NCBI GenBank assembly: GCA_036507855.1
Contig: DATCIJ010000255.1
Span: 1 to 21,215 of the forward strand
Source: JABWBJ01 sp036507855
GTDB taxonomy: Bacteria > Gemmatimonadota > Gemmatimonadetes > Gemmatimonadales > Gemmatimonadaceae
Direction: 5' to 3'
Length of the DNA stretch: 21,215 nucleotides
Shown here: positions 14,653-21,215 of the stretch, in pieces
Layout: every line of letters begins with the position of its first letter
How positions within the stretch are numbered: the stretch's first letter is position 1
Translations under genes and position numbers: made by a program
Notes under the pieces: generated by a model
The model's input: the letters and a program-made list of their open reading frames with translations, nothing else
What the model was told of the DNA's origin: nothing
The model's database searches: none

Positions 14653-14741
14653 CTAGTGCCGTTCCAACTTGTTTCGCCAAAGGCTCAGAGACACGAGCCG
14701 GCTTGGAACCAACTTGGCGGGAATAGCCGGAACGGCACTAG
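14653..14741 (+). repeat. CTAG-ended palindromic element, copy A (89 bp)
   Basis: It begins CTAGTGCCGTTCC and ends GGAACGGCACTAG, a perfect 13-bp terminal inverted repeat. Its first 28 bases are identical to those of copy B (15767-15853) read in inverted orientation, and both share a central CCGGCTTGG and a GAATAG block near the far end. The terminal CTAG gives the TAG stop codon (14740-14738) of the rhomboid gene. It codes for nothing. CTAG is a 4-bp target used by some IS5-group elements, so a MITE is a reasonable reading. Confidence 0.88.
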
Positions 14742-15661
14742 TCGTTCTTGCGGAGTTCCCGCGAGCGCTCCTCGAGGATTTGCCGCTCGTCACCCGTGAG
14801 GCTGTCGATCCCGAGTTGTGAGATCTTGTCGAGAACGCGGTCCAGCTCGGTCAGCCGCTCGCGCTCGCCCTGCGTGCGTGCCGGCGCTACGGGAACCGCG
14901 GGCGCCACGCGCTGCGATACGGCCTGCTGACTCTGCGCCACGATTTCATCGACCTCGCGTGCCCGCTCGCGCGTGCGCGGCATCGATCGGGGAATGGCGC
15001 GCGGCGCCTCGTCAGGCACATCCGGAACCGGATTCACTCGTTGGCGCAGCCGGTCGAATCCGGCGCCGGCGGTCGACGTCCGCCAGAAGAGCCACGCCGC
15101 CGCCAGGCCGCCCGCGTGAGTCAGGTACGCGAGCCCATTGCCGTCACCGGTCTGGATCACCCCCACCACGAGCGTGATCGCCACGAGGGTGGCTACCAAC
15201 CATTTCACCTGGATCGGGAACGTCAGGAACAGATACACCTCGTCATCTGGCCAGCGCAGCGCGTACGCCATGGTCACGCCGAGCACCGCTCCGGTCGCGC
15301 CTGCGAGCGTTCCGTCCCGGACCACCAGCGTGTGCACGAGCCAACCGCCCAGTCCGCACCAGAGGAAGAAGTTCCTGAAGGCTCGCGTACCCCACGCGTG
15401 CTCCAGCCTGGGGCCGAACACGAAGAGCAGGTACATGTTCAGGACCAGCGTCCAGAACCCGCCGTGCACGAAGAGATGCGTCCCGATCGTCCACCACTGC
15501 GCGGGCAGATCTTCGACGCGGAATCCCAACGCTTCCCGCATGTTCGACGCGCCAAAAAGCGTGAACTGCAGGAAGTACACGACCACGTTCAGGGCGAGCA
15601 GCCACTGAACCGCGGGCGTCATGCGCGGGACTTCCTGTTCCTCGGCGAAGGCGTTCGTCAT
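14738..15661 (-). CDS. Rhomboid-family membrane protein with Thr in place of the catalytic Ser
   Basis: A 307-residue protein from the ATG at 15661. Residues 1-200 hold a six-helix rhomboid core: LLALNVVVYFLQF, WWTIGTHLFVHGGFWTLVLNMY, LEHAWGTRAFRNFFL, GATGAVLGVTMAYAL, VATLVAITLVVGV and YLTHAGGLAAAWLF. Active rhomboid proteases carry a Ser in a GxSG motif in helix 4 and a His in helix 6. Here the His is present (THAGG), but the motif reads GATG, so the nucleophile is Thr. It is therefore probably a pseudoprotease or a much weakened enzyme. Residues 205-307 form a charged cytosolic tail ending LTELDRVLDKISQLG...LTGDERQILEERS, as in bacterial rhomboids with a C-terminal helical domain. Its stop codon belongs to palindromic element A, and element B lies 105 bp upstream of the start. 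Confidence 0.9.
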   Translation of the reverse strand: MTNAFAEEQEVPRMTPAVQWLLALNVVVYFLQFTLFGASNMREALGFRVEDLPAQWWTIGTHLFVHGGFWTLVLNMYLLFVFGPRLEHAWGTRAFRNFFLWCGLGGWLVHTLVVRDGTLAGATGAVLGVTMAYALRWPDDEVYLFLTFPIQVKWLVATLVAITLVVGVIQTGDGNGLAYLTHAGGLAAAWLFWRTSTAGAGFDRLRQRVNPVPDVPDEAPRAIPRSMPRTRERAREVDEIVAQSQQAVSQRVAPAVPVAPARTQGERERLTELDRVLDKISQLGIDSLTGDERQILEERSRELRKND

Positions 15662-15766
15662 CGGGTCGCTCGGGTCTCGCTCACCCTATCTAAACGCGGA
15701 GAGACCGCATTCTGTTCCGTCGGTCCTGGCCGGCGAGCCCATTTGCACCGCACATCCCGGACCAGC

Positions 15767-15853
15767 CTAGTGCCGTTCCAACTATTCTCACCGAATACAT
15801 CGAGCCGAGCCAAGCCGGTACGCGCTTGGCGAAACAAGTTGGAACGGCACTAG
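15767..15853 (-). repeat. CTAG-ended palindromic element, copy B (87 bp)
   Basis: The same family as copy A but inverted: CTAGTGCCGTTCC at the left and the matching 28-base end, GGCGAAACAAGTTGG then AACGGCACTAG, at the right. Its terminal CTAG supplies the TAG stop codon (15852-15850) of the QueE-like gene, just as copy A does for the rhomboid gene. The interiors differ, so the copies are not recent duplicates. Confidence 0.88.
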
Positions 15854-16509
15854 CGCATGGTTGCCGGCCCACTCAGGCGCGCCAGCAGCCGAAGGTCCCT
15901 GTGACGTGCCGATGCGTGCTCCATCATCGTGCTCCAACGCTTGTCGAGGACGCCGCGCTCCGCCGTTGGTCCAGGGTGAATCACGATGCTGGTGGCATCG
16001 CTCGCGCCGTGTACCTGGTCGACGATCTGCAGATAATCGGCGTCACTCGACTCGTCCGTCCCCGCGATCGTGACCGCGTGCGCGCATCCCAACGATGCCG
16101 CAGCGCGAAGCATCTCGACCACGCGTTCCAGTGCAGGCGAAGCGACCGGCGGTTCGATCGTCACCTGGATGAGAGACAGAAACGGATGCAGCAAAGCCAG
16201 CGCCTCGGGGCGCTGCCCATCCGTGTCGGCCATGACCTCGGTCCCCGCAGGCAGCTGCTTCAGGGCAGCCGCCAGGAAGTCCGCGTTGCCGAATGAGTCG
16301 CGACCGGTAACGCAGACCGAATGATAGACCGTCCGCCCGAGGGCACGCGTCAGTTCGCGGGCCAGTGCGTCGGCCGTGTACATCTGGGCCGTCTCTGCCG
16401 CGCCAGCGAAGCGGATGAAGACCTGGCGCCGTCCGGCCCAGACGCCTTGTCGCTGGATGCCAGATGGAATGCCCGCGAGGGCTGCCGCCAGAACCGGTGT
16501 TGCACCCAT
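15850..16509 (-). CDS. Degenerate radical-SAM-fold protein, QueE-like but lacking the Fe-S cysteines
   Basis: A 219-residue protein. The ATG at 16509 is preceded by GAGGGGAGA about 10 bases upstream and starts 4 bases after the ddl stop. A longer frame to 16575 overlaps ddl and has no such site. Residues 13-36 (SGIQRQGVWAGRRQVFIRFAG) match the start of QueE-type radical SAM enzymes, which continue with CxxxCxxC to bind the 4Fe-4S cluster. Here residues 37-44 are AAETAQMY. The protein has only two cysteines (66 and 142), neither in that place. HSVCVTGRDSFGNADFL (63-79) aligns with the usual HSVxVTGGEPLLQxDFL, so the SAM-binding GGEP is lost too. EVMADTDGQRPEALALL (91-107) and the tail keep the family pattern. 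It should hold the partial TIM-barrel fold without radical chemistry; its role is unknown. Family assignment is from memory of the sequence pattern. Confidence 0.75.
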   Translation of the reverse strand: MGATPVLAAALAGIPSGIQRQGVWAGRRQVFIRFAGAAETAQMYTADALARELTRALGRTVYHSVCVTGRDSFGNADFLAAALKQLPAGTEVMADTDGQRPEALALLHPFLSLIQVTIEPPVASPALERVVEMLRAAASLGCAHAVTIAGTDESSDADYLQIVDQVHGASDATSIVIHPGPTAERGVLDKRWSTMMEHASARHRDLRLLARLSGPATMR

Positions 16510-16513
16510 CGTG

Positions 16514-17524
16514 TTACTGTCTCCCCTCAGTAGTCGCGAGTCGGACAATCCGCTCGCAAAGCTCCGGGAACGCAATACCCGCCGCAGCCGCCGCCTGCGG
16601 AATCAGGCTCGTTTCCGTCATGCCCGGCAGTGTGTTGGCCTCCAGACAGAAACAATCACCGGAATCATCAAGGCGGAAGTCGATACGCGCGTATCCCCGC
16701 AGCTTCAGGGCCCGGAAGGCCCGCAGCGCCTGGTCCTGGACCCGTGCCGTCACGTCCGGGTCCAGCTGCGCTGGGAACTCTTCGACAGCCATCCCCTTCG
16801 TGTATTTGCACTCGTAGTCGTACAGCTCGTGCCTGGGAATGATCTCGCCGATTGGAAGGGCCTCATTTCCAAGGATTCCCACGGTCAGTTCTCGTCCGCT
16901 GATGAACCGCTCCAGCATGACCTCGTCATCGTACTTGAAGGCCTCGGCAATTGCCGGTTCCAGGCCGGCGGCATCGCGGACCAGCGTTAGGCCCACGGTC
17001 GATCCCTGCTTGGACGGCTTCACCACCACGGGGAAGCCGAGCCGGTCCCGCACCTCGGCAGCCGTGGCCGGCGCCATCAGCCACTCCGCGGTCGTGACTC
17101 CGTTGTCCCGAAACAGGCGTTTCGACAGGTCCTTGTCCATTGCCAACGCACTCCCGAGCTGGCCCGTGCCGGTGTAGCGAACGCCACAGAGGTCAAACAG
17201 GGCCTGCAGGGTCCCGTCCTCGCCCTGCCCACCATGCAATGCGAGAAAAACGACCTCGGCCTGTCGTACGGCCGGCAATGTGCCGAGGGAGGGCGACAGC
17301 GATCGCTGCGACATTGCCGCAAGCGACTCGAGATCCGGCGGCGCCTGCTGTACGCCCGCCGCCTTGAGCTCACGCTCCGCGGCGTCGTCGATCACTCCCA
17401 TCGCCGTGTCGAGCGATGTCACGTCGTGCCCCCGTGATCGTAGCGCGGCCGCGATTCGGAGACCCGAAGCGATCGACACGTCACGTTCGGACGACGTGCC
17501 TCCCATGAGGACGGTGATCTTCAC
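16514..17524 (-). CDS. ddl: D-alanine--D-alanine ligase
   Basis: A 336-residue cytosolic ATP-grasp enzyme that joins two D-Ala molecules for the peptidoglycan stem peptide, using ATP. It has the usual length and motifs. The N-terminal domain has VLMGGTSSERDVSIASG and VFLALHGGQGEDGTLQ (residues up to about 105). The central domain has YTGTGQLGSALAMDKDLSK and FPVVVKPSKQGSTVGL. The ATP-grasp core has MLERFISGRELTVGI, EIIPRHELYDYECKYTKG and a C-terminal EANTLPGMTETSLIPQ, with the metal-binding Glu and Asn. The omega-loop carries YDYECKYTKG, the Tyr-Lys type of D-Ala-specific enzymes, so D-Ala-D-Ala rather than D-Ala-D-Lac is expected. It starts 31 bp after the TonB-domain gene and is followed after 4 bp by the QueE-like gene, so it sits in one operon with mutS. 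Confidence 0.97.
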   Translation of the reverse strand: MKITVLMGGTSSERDVSIASGLRIAAALRSRGHDVTSLDTAMGVIDDAAERELKAAGVQQAPPDLESLAAMSQRSLSPSLGTLPAVRQAEVVFLALHGGQGEDGTLQALFDLCGVRYTGTGQLGSALAMDKDLSKRLFRDNGVTTAEWLMAPATAAEVRDRLGFPVVVKPSKQGSTVGLTLVRDAAGLEPAIAEAFKYDDEVMLERFISGRELTVGILGNEALPIGEIIPRHELYDYECKYTKGMAVEEFPAQLDPDVTARVQDQALRAFRALKLRGYARIDFRLDDSGDCFCLEANTLPGMTETSLIPQAAAAAGIAFPELCERIVRLATTEGRQ

Positions 17525-17555
17525 GCTGGTGCCTGGTTTGATTCGGAGCCGGTGA

Positions 17556-17969
17556 TCAACGCTTCGCCGGTAATGTATCCCGGCGCTGCGAGTCGGCGGG
17601 CGGGAACCTGAACTTCACAGGGAGCACGACCGTCCTGCCCACCCGGGCACCGCCGCTCCGTGCGGGCTGGAACTCGAGATACGGCGCGCCGGCGACCGCC
17701 GCGGCATCGAATTCGGCGTGCCCCGACGCCTCGACCACCGACGTCGATTCCTGCACCACGAGACCTAACGAGTCCACGAAGAGCCGCAGGCCAACGTCGC
17801 CCTCCACGCGGGCGGCGTACAGTCCCGGTGGGTACACGAACGGGAGCTCGCGAGTCAGCAACGCGGGGTCGCCGGCGGCGCCTTCCTCCTCCGGCGCATC
17901 CCGGCACGCCAGTGGCGCGAGCAGGGCGAACGCGACAACCCCGAGACGAGGCGGAATGCCTGCTCTCAC
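17556..17969 (-). CDS. Small exported protein with a TonB C-terminal-like domain
   Basis: A 137-residue protein starting GTG 17969; GTGA overlaps the mutS stop. The N-terminus is a signal peptide with a cysteine (GVVAFALLAPLACRD). The lipobox PLAC is not canonical, as Pro stands at -3, so lipid anchoring is possible but uncertain. Residues about 40-125 match the TonB C-terminal fold: AARVEGDVGLRLFVDSLG, FDAAAVAGAPYLEFQPARSGG and VGRTVVLPVKFRF. Classic TonB has a membrane anchor and a Pro-rich spacer; both are missing, so this is not a standard energy transducer. It might cooperate with TonB-dependent receptors such as the one at 1391-3700, or bind peptidoglycan. It is a small gene squeezed between mutS and ddl. 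Confidence 0.8.
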   Translation of the reverse strand: MRAGIPPRLGVVAFALLAPLACRDAPEEEGAAGDPALLTRELPFVYPPGLYAARVEGDVGLRLFVDSLGLVVQESTSVVEASGHAEFDAAAVAGAPYLEFQPARSGGARVGRTVVLPVKFRFPPADSQRRDTLPAKR

Positions 17970-20575
17970 GCGACGTCTCCGCGGTGCGCCATCCGTGCCA
18001 GCTCGTCGAGGGTCTTCAACGCTTCCAACGGTGTCATCTCGTTCGTGTCGATCGATCGGAGTCGTTCAAGGGCGGGGTGCACGTCAGCGAACAGGCCGAG
18101 CTGCGCCTCGGCCATTGGACGAACGGTGTCGGCCGAGAGTCCGGCAACGAGTTGCTCGCCTTCGAGCAATCGAAGCACGGCCCGCGCCCGGTCGATCACT
18201 GGCGCCGGCAATCCGGCAAGGCGCCCGACTTCTATTCCGTACGACCGATCGGCGCCGCCTGGTTGCAACCGATGCAGGAAGACCACGTCCTCGCCGGACT
18301 CGCGAACCGCGACGTTGAAGTTCCGCACCGCCGGCAACTCATCGGCCAGTTGTGTCAGCTCGTGGTAGTGAGTGGCGAAGATGGTCTTGCACCCGGCCTT
18401 GTCGTGCAGGTGCTCGCTCACGGCCCACGCGATCGATACGCCGTCATACGTCGAAGTGCCGCGACCGATCTCATCGAGCAGGACCAGGCTGCTCGCGCTC
18501 GCCAGGTGCAGGATGGCGCTCGTCTCGGCCATCTCGACCATGAACGTGGACTGACCGCGAACCAGGTTGTCGCTGGCGCCCACCCGCGTGAACAACCGGT
18601 CGACCACGCCGATTCGCGCCCGTGTTGCCGGGACGAAGGAACCGGCTTGCGCCATGAGGACGATGAGACCCACCTGGCGCAGCACCGTCGACTTCCCCGC
18701 CATGTTTGGCCCGGTGAGAATGATCATCCGCGCGTCAGGCGCCAGCCTGACGTCGTTCGGGATGAACCGGTCCCGAGGCATCATTCTTTCCACCACCGGA
18801 TGTCGGCCGCCGATGATCTCGAGATCGAATCCGGTGTCGACGAACGGCCGGACATATGACTCGGTTTCCGCCACCTGCGCGAACGACGCCAGCACATCGA
18901 GCGTCGCCACGCGCGCGGCGGCCGCCTGAAGTCGCGCTATCGCCGAGCTCACGCGCTGGCGCAACTGATCGAACAGTTCGCGCTCGCGCTGTTCTATCCG
19001 CTCGGTGGCGCCCAACACCCGCTCTTCGTACTCCTTGAGCGCGGGTGTCACGTAACGCTCTCCCCCAGTCAGCGTCTGGCGGCGCTGATAGTCGGGCGGT
19101 ATCAGGTGGCGATTGGCGTTCGTGACTTCGATGAAGTATCCGAAGACGCGGTTGTATCCCACCTTGAGCGAAGAGATCCCGGTTCGTTCGCGCTCCGACG
19201 CCTGGATCCCGGCTATGGCATCCTTGCCGCCGTCGCGGAGAACCCGGAGCTCATCGAGGGCGGGATCCACGCCTTCCTTGAATGCGTCGTCATCACCCAG
19301 CGCCGCCGGCGGACGCTCGACGAGATGCGCCACGATGTCAATCGCCACGTCATCGCACGAATCCCACGTGTCGAGAAGATCGGCGAGGAGTCCTTCGCGT
19401 CCGAGGCGCCCGGCCGCCTGGCCGAGCGTCCCAAGCCGGGACAGCGACTCGCCGAGGTGACGAAGCTCGCGGGGATTCACGCGAGCCGCGGCGGTCTTGC
19501 CGGCCAGTCGTTCGATGTCGCGCATCCCGTCGAGCAGGCCGGTGATTTCGAGCCGCGAGATGGGATTCGCTACGAAGGCAGCGACGGCGTCGAGGCGCTG
19601 TTCGATCCGTTCGACCGAAAGCAGCGGCGCCAGGAGCCACTCGCGAAGCAACCTCGCTCCCATTGGCGTACTGGTCCGGTCGAGTACTCCGACCAGCGTG
19701 CCGGCGCGCGCGTCGCCACCACCGCGCATCGACTCCACGAGTTCGAGATTACGACGCGTCATTTCGTCCAGTGGCATGGCGTCGCCGGTCACCTCGACCG
19801 TGGGTCGCATCAGGTGCGGCACCCCGCCCGGCTGCAATTCCCGCAGGTAACGGATCACCGCACCGGCGGTGGCCACGGCGGCATCGTGAGCGCTGTCGAG
19901 CCCGAAGCCTTCGATGGAATGCACGCCGAACTGCCGGCTCAACTCCTCGCGCCCGATGTGAGTGTCGAATTCCCAGGGCTCGCGTTCGGTGAGCAGGACG
20001 CCATCAAGCGGAAGCGCCATCTCCGCACCCGCCACCGCACTGTCTCCGCGTGCCAGCAGGATCTCACGAGGCGCCAGGCGAGCGATCAGGGACGGGGCAT
20101 CCTGCAGGTCCGCCACGATCATCCGGAACGCTCCCGTGGAGACGTCGACGGCGGCAACGCCTAACGTTGATCCCGCGGCACGAACGGCGCAGAGGTAGTT
20201 GTGCCGCTCCCCCTCGAGCAGGTCATCGGAAAAGGCGGCGCCCGGCGTGACCGTCTCGACGACTTCGCGACGGACGATGCCCTTGGCCTGCCGCGGGTCT
20301 TCGACCTGTTCACAGATCGCGACGCGATAACCCTTCTGCACCAGCCGCCGCAAGTATTCGGTCACGGCCTTGACCGGAACCCCGGCCAGCGGGACTTCGG
20401 AAGCTCCTCCGTTGTTGCGCGAGGTGAGCGTCAACCCAAGCTCGCGCGAAGCGACTTCGGCGTCTTCGTAGAACATCTCGTAGAAGTCGCCCATCCGGAA
20501 CATCAGGATGGCGTTCGCGTGGCGCGACTTGATCTGCTGGTACTGCTGCATCAGGGGCGTGATGTCGCGGCTCAT
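17966..20575 (-). CDS. mutS: DNA mismatch repair protein MutS
   Basis: An 869-residue MutS of full family length, which binds mismatches and recruits MutL. The mismatch-reading Phe-X-Glu is GDFYEMF (F31, E33). The connector and core domains follow, with clamp segments around SSLKVGYNRVFGYFIEVTNANRHLIP. The ATPase has Walker A GPNMAGKST (622-630), Walker B LVLLDEIGRGTSTYDG, and the signature FATHYHEL. The helix-turn-helix region LPAPVIDRARAVLRLLE is at the C-terminus. The start is the ATG at 20575, which overlaps the stop of the SPOR gene (ATGA); its own stop overlaps the TonB-domain gene (GTGA). The mutS-envelope gene order is tight and coupled but functionally unexplained. No defect is seen. 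Confidence 0.98.
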   Translation of the reverse strand: MSRDITPLMQQYQQIKSRHANAILMFRMGDFYEMFYEDAEVASRELGLTLTSRNNGGASEVPLAGVPVKAVTEYLRRLVQKGYRVAICEQVEDPRQAKGIVRREVVETVTPGAAFSDDLLEGERHNYLCAVRAAGSTLGVAAVDVSTGAFRMIVADLQDAPSLIARLAPREILLARGDSAVAGAEMALPLDGVLLTEREPWEFDTHIGREELSRQFGVHSIEGFGLDSAHDAAVATAGAVIRYLRELQPGGVPHLMRPTVEVTGDAMPLDEMTRRNLELVESMRGGGDARAGTLVGVLDRTSTPMGARLLREWLLAPLLSVERIEQRLDAVAAFVANPISRLEITGLLDGMRDIERLAGKTAAARVNPRELRHLGESLSRLGTLGQAAGRLGREGLLADLLDTWDSCDDVAIDIVAHLVERPPAALGDDDAFKEGVDPALDELRVLRDGGKDAIAGIQASERERTGISSLKVGYNRVFGYFIEVTNANRHLIPPDYQRRQTLTGGERYVTPALKEYEERVLGATERIEQRERELFDQLRQRVSSAIARLQAAAARVATLDVLASFAQVAETESYVRPFVDTGFDLEIIGGRHPVVERMMPRDRFIPNDVRLAPDARMIILTGPNMAGKSTVLRQVGLIVLMAQAGSFVPATRARIGVVDRLFTRVGASDNLVRGQSTFMVEMAETSAILHLASASSLVLLDEIGRGTSTYDGVSIAWAVSEHLHDKAGCKTIFATHYHELTQLADELPAVRNFNVAVRESGEDVVFLHRLQPGGADRSYGIEVGRLAGLPAPVIDRARAVLRLLEGEQLVAGLSADTVRPMAEAQLGLFADVHPALERLRSIDTNEMTPLEALKTLDELARMAHRGDVA

Positions 20576-21215
20576 TTCGGCTCGGCCTCCACGACGATCC
20601 CGCTGACTCGCGAAGCGCGCATTCGCGCCAGGGCTGCCACCGCATCGGCGTGTGTCGCGTAACGGCCGACGCGAATCCGATACGGCGCCTGGTCTCCGAC
20701 CACGCGCACGTCGAATCCCCGTTCCTTGAGGCGCGACGCCAACGAGGTGGCGTCACCGCGCGAATTGAACGCGGCCACCTGCACGCTGTACTGCTTCGTG
20801 GCTGGCGGCGCGGCAGGCCCCTGTGCAGGCGAAGCAGGAGTAGCGACCGAGTCCGCGACTGGCAGGCGTTCGCACTGGGCCACGAAGTAGTCGAACTGGT
20901 TGCGGAGCTCGACATCGCCCGCGTCCACGAGCGGCCGACCGGCGTTCAGCGTGGCGCAGCCCGCCACGAAATCGCGATCTTCGAGTGCCAGCCTTCCACT
21001 CCACAGGCTCGCCCTTGCGATGTGTTTCCCCGAGGGATAGTCGCGAAGCAGCCGGTCGAAGCGGCGCCGCGCCGCGCTCCGGTCACCTCTCGCAAACTCG
21101 AGCTGCGCCAGCGCCAGCAGCGCGTCGGGCGCGCGGGCGGCGAATGGGTGCTCCACGCTGATGCGGAGGTAATCGCGTTCGGCATCGGCGGCGCTCGTGG
21201 CGGACTGCGCCCGCC
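20572..21215 (-). CDS. TPR-like plus SPOR-domain envelope protein, C-terminal part
   Basis: The frame stays open to the right edge, so the gene is truncated in this window; about 213 residues are visible. The visible N-terminal part is helical repeat-like (ERDYLRISVEHPFAARAPDALL, GDRSAARRRFDRLLRDYPSG), as in tetratricopeptide or tol-pal-type proteins. A Pro/Ala-rich linker follows (about 20 residues around ATPASPAQGPAAPPATK). The C-terminal SPOR domain reads KQYSVQVAAFNSRGDATSLA, then PYRIRVGRYATHADAVAAL. SPOR domains bind glycan strands bared of stem peptides at division sites. The protein is probably periplasmic or membrane-tethered, but its N-terminus and signal are outside the window. Its stop overlaps the mutS start, so it lies in the same operon upstream of mutS. 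Confidence 0.9.
   Translation of the reverse strand, partial: RAQSATSAADAERDYLRISVEHPFAARAPDALLALAQLEFARGDRSAARRRFDRLLRDYPSGKHIARASLWSGRLALEDRDFVAGCATLNAGRPLVDAGDVELRNQFDYFVAQCERLPVADSVATPASPAQGPAAPPATKQYSVQVAAFNSRGDATSLASRLKERGFDVRVVGDQAPYRIRVGRYATHADAVAALARMRASRVSGIVVEAEPK

Noticed and set aside
19106..20164. 352-codon plus-strand ORF antisense to mutS
   Set aside because: mutS is complete with all motifs on the other strand, and this frame has no recognisable pattern.

Overview
The window is GC-rich bacterial DNA with densely packed genes. Several things point to a Gram-negative soil-type bacterium, most likely Gemmatimonadota or a close neighbour: secreted proteins with carboxypeptidase-regulatory-like folds, a six-bladed beta-propeller protein of the 'GPGE' type, a TonB-dependent receptor with an N-terminal CarboxypepD_reg domain, an S9 peptidase and an ADOP-type duplicated permease. 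The lineage is inferred from gene content; no marker gene proves it.

Layout. 1-1314 (+): the 3' end of an S9 (prolyl-oligopeptidase) peptidase, a heptamer repeat array, and a secreted beta-propeller protein. 1391-3955 (-): a TonB-dependent receptor preceded by a TPP riboswitch, so probably a thiamin-compound receptor. 4109-7696 (+): the most unusual gene, a single 1195-residue ORF that joins an XRE-like helix-turn-helix, a Ser/Thr kinase and a full ADOP permease. 7709-10505 (-): two coupled genes for secreted carboxypeptidase-regulatory-like proteins. 10984-13198 (-): an overlapping three-gene operon (zinc-ribbon membrane protein, secreted cysteine-containing protein, putative outer-membrane barrel). 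13199-13819: about 620 bp without a convincing gene, holding four inverted repeats. 13820-14383 (-): tRNA-Phe(GAA) and queF. 14568-14650 (+): three hairpins ending in an intrinsic terminator. 14653-15853 (-): a rhomboid-family gene bracketed by two copies of an ~88-bp palindromic element with CTAG ends. 15850-21215 (-): a tightly packed operon, read right to left, of a SPOR/TPR-type envelope protein, mutS, a TonB C-terminal-domain protein, ddl, and a radical-SAM-fold relative of QueE that has lost its Fe-S cysteines.

How the parts relate. Much of the window serves the envelope: nutrient receptor, TonB-like domain proteins, SPOR protein, D-Ala-D-Ala ligase, secreted and outer-membrane proteins. 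QueF belongs to queuosine synthesis; the degenerate QueE-like protein does not look able to carry out QueE chemistry. Two kinds of unclassified repeat recur at gene 3' ends: 7-bp tandem arrays with a different unit at each place, and the CTAG-ended palindromes, whose ends supply the stop codons of two genes.
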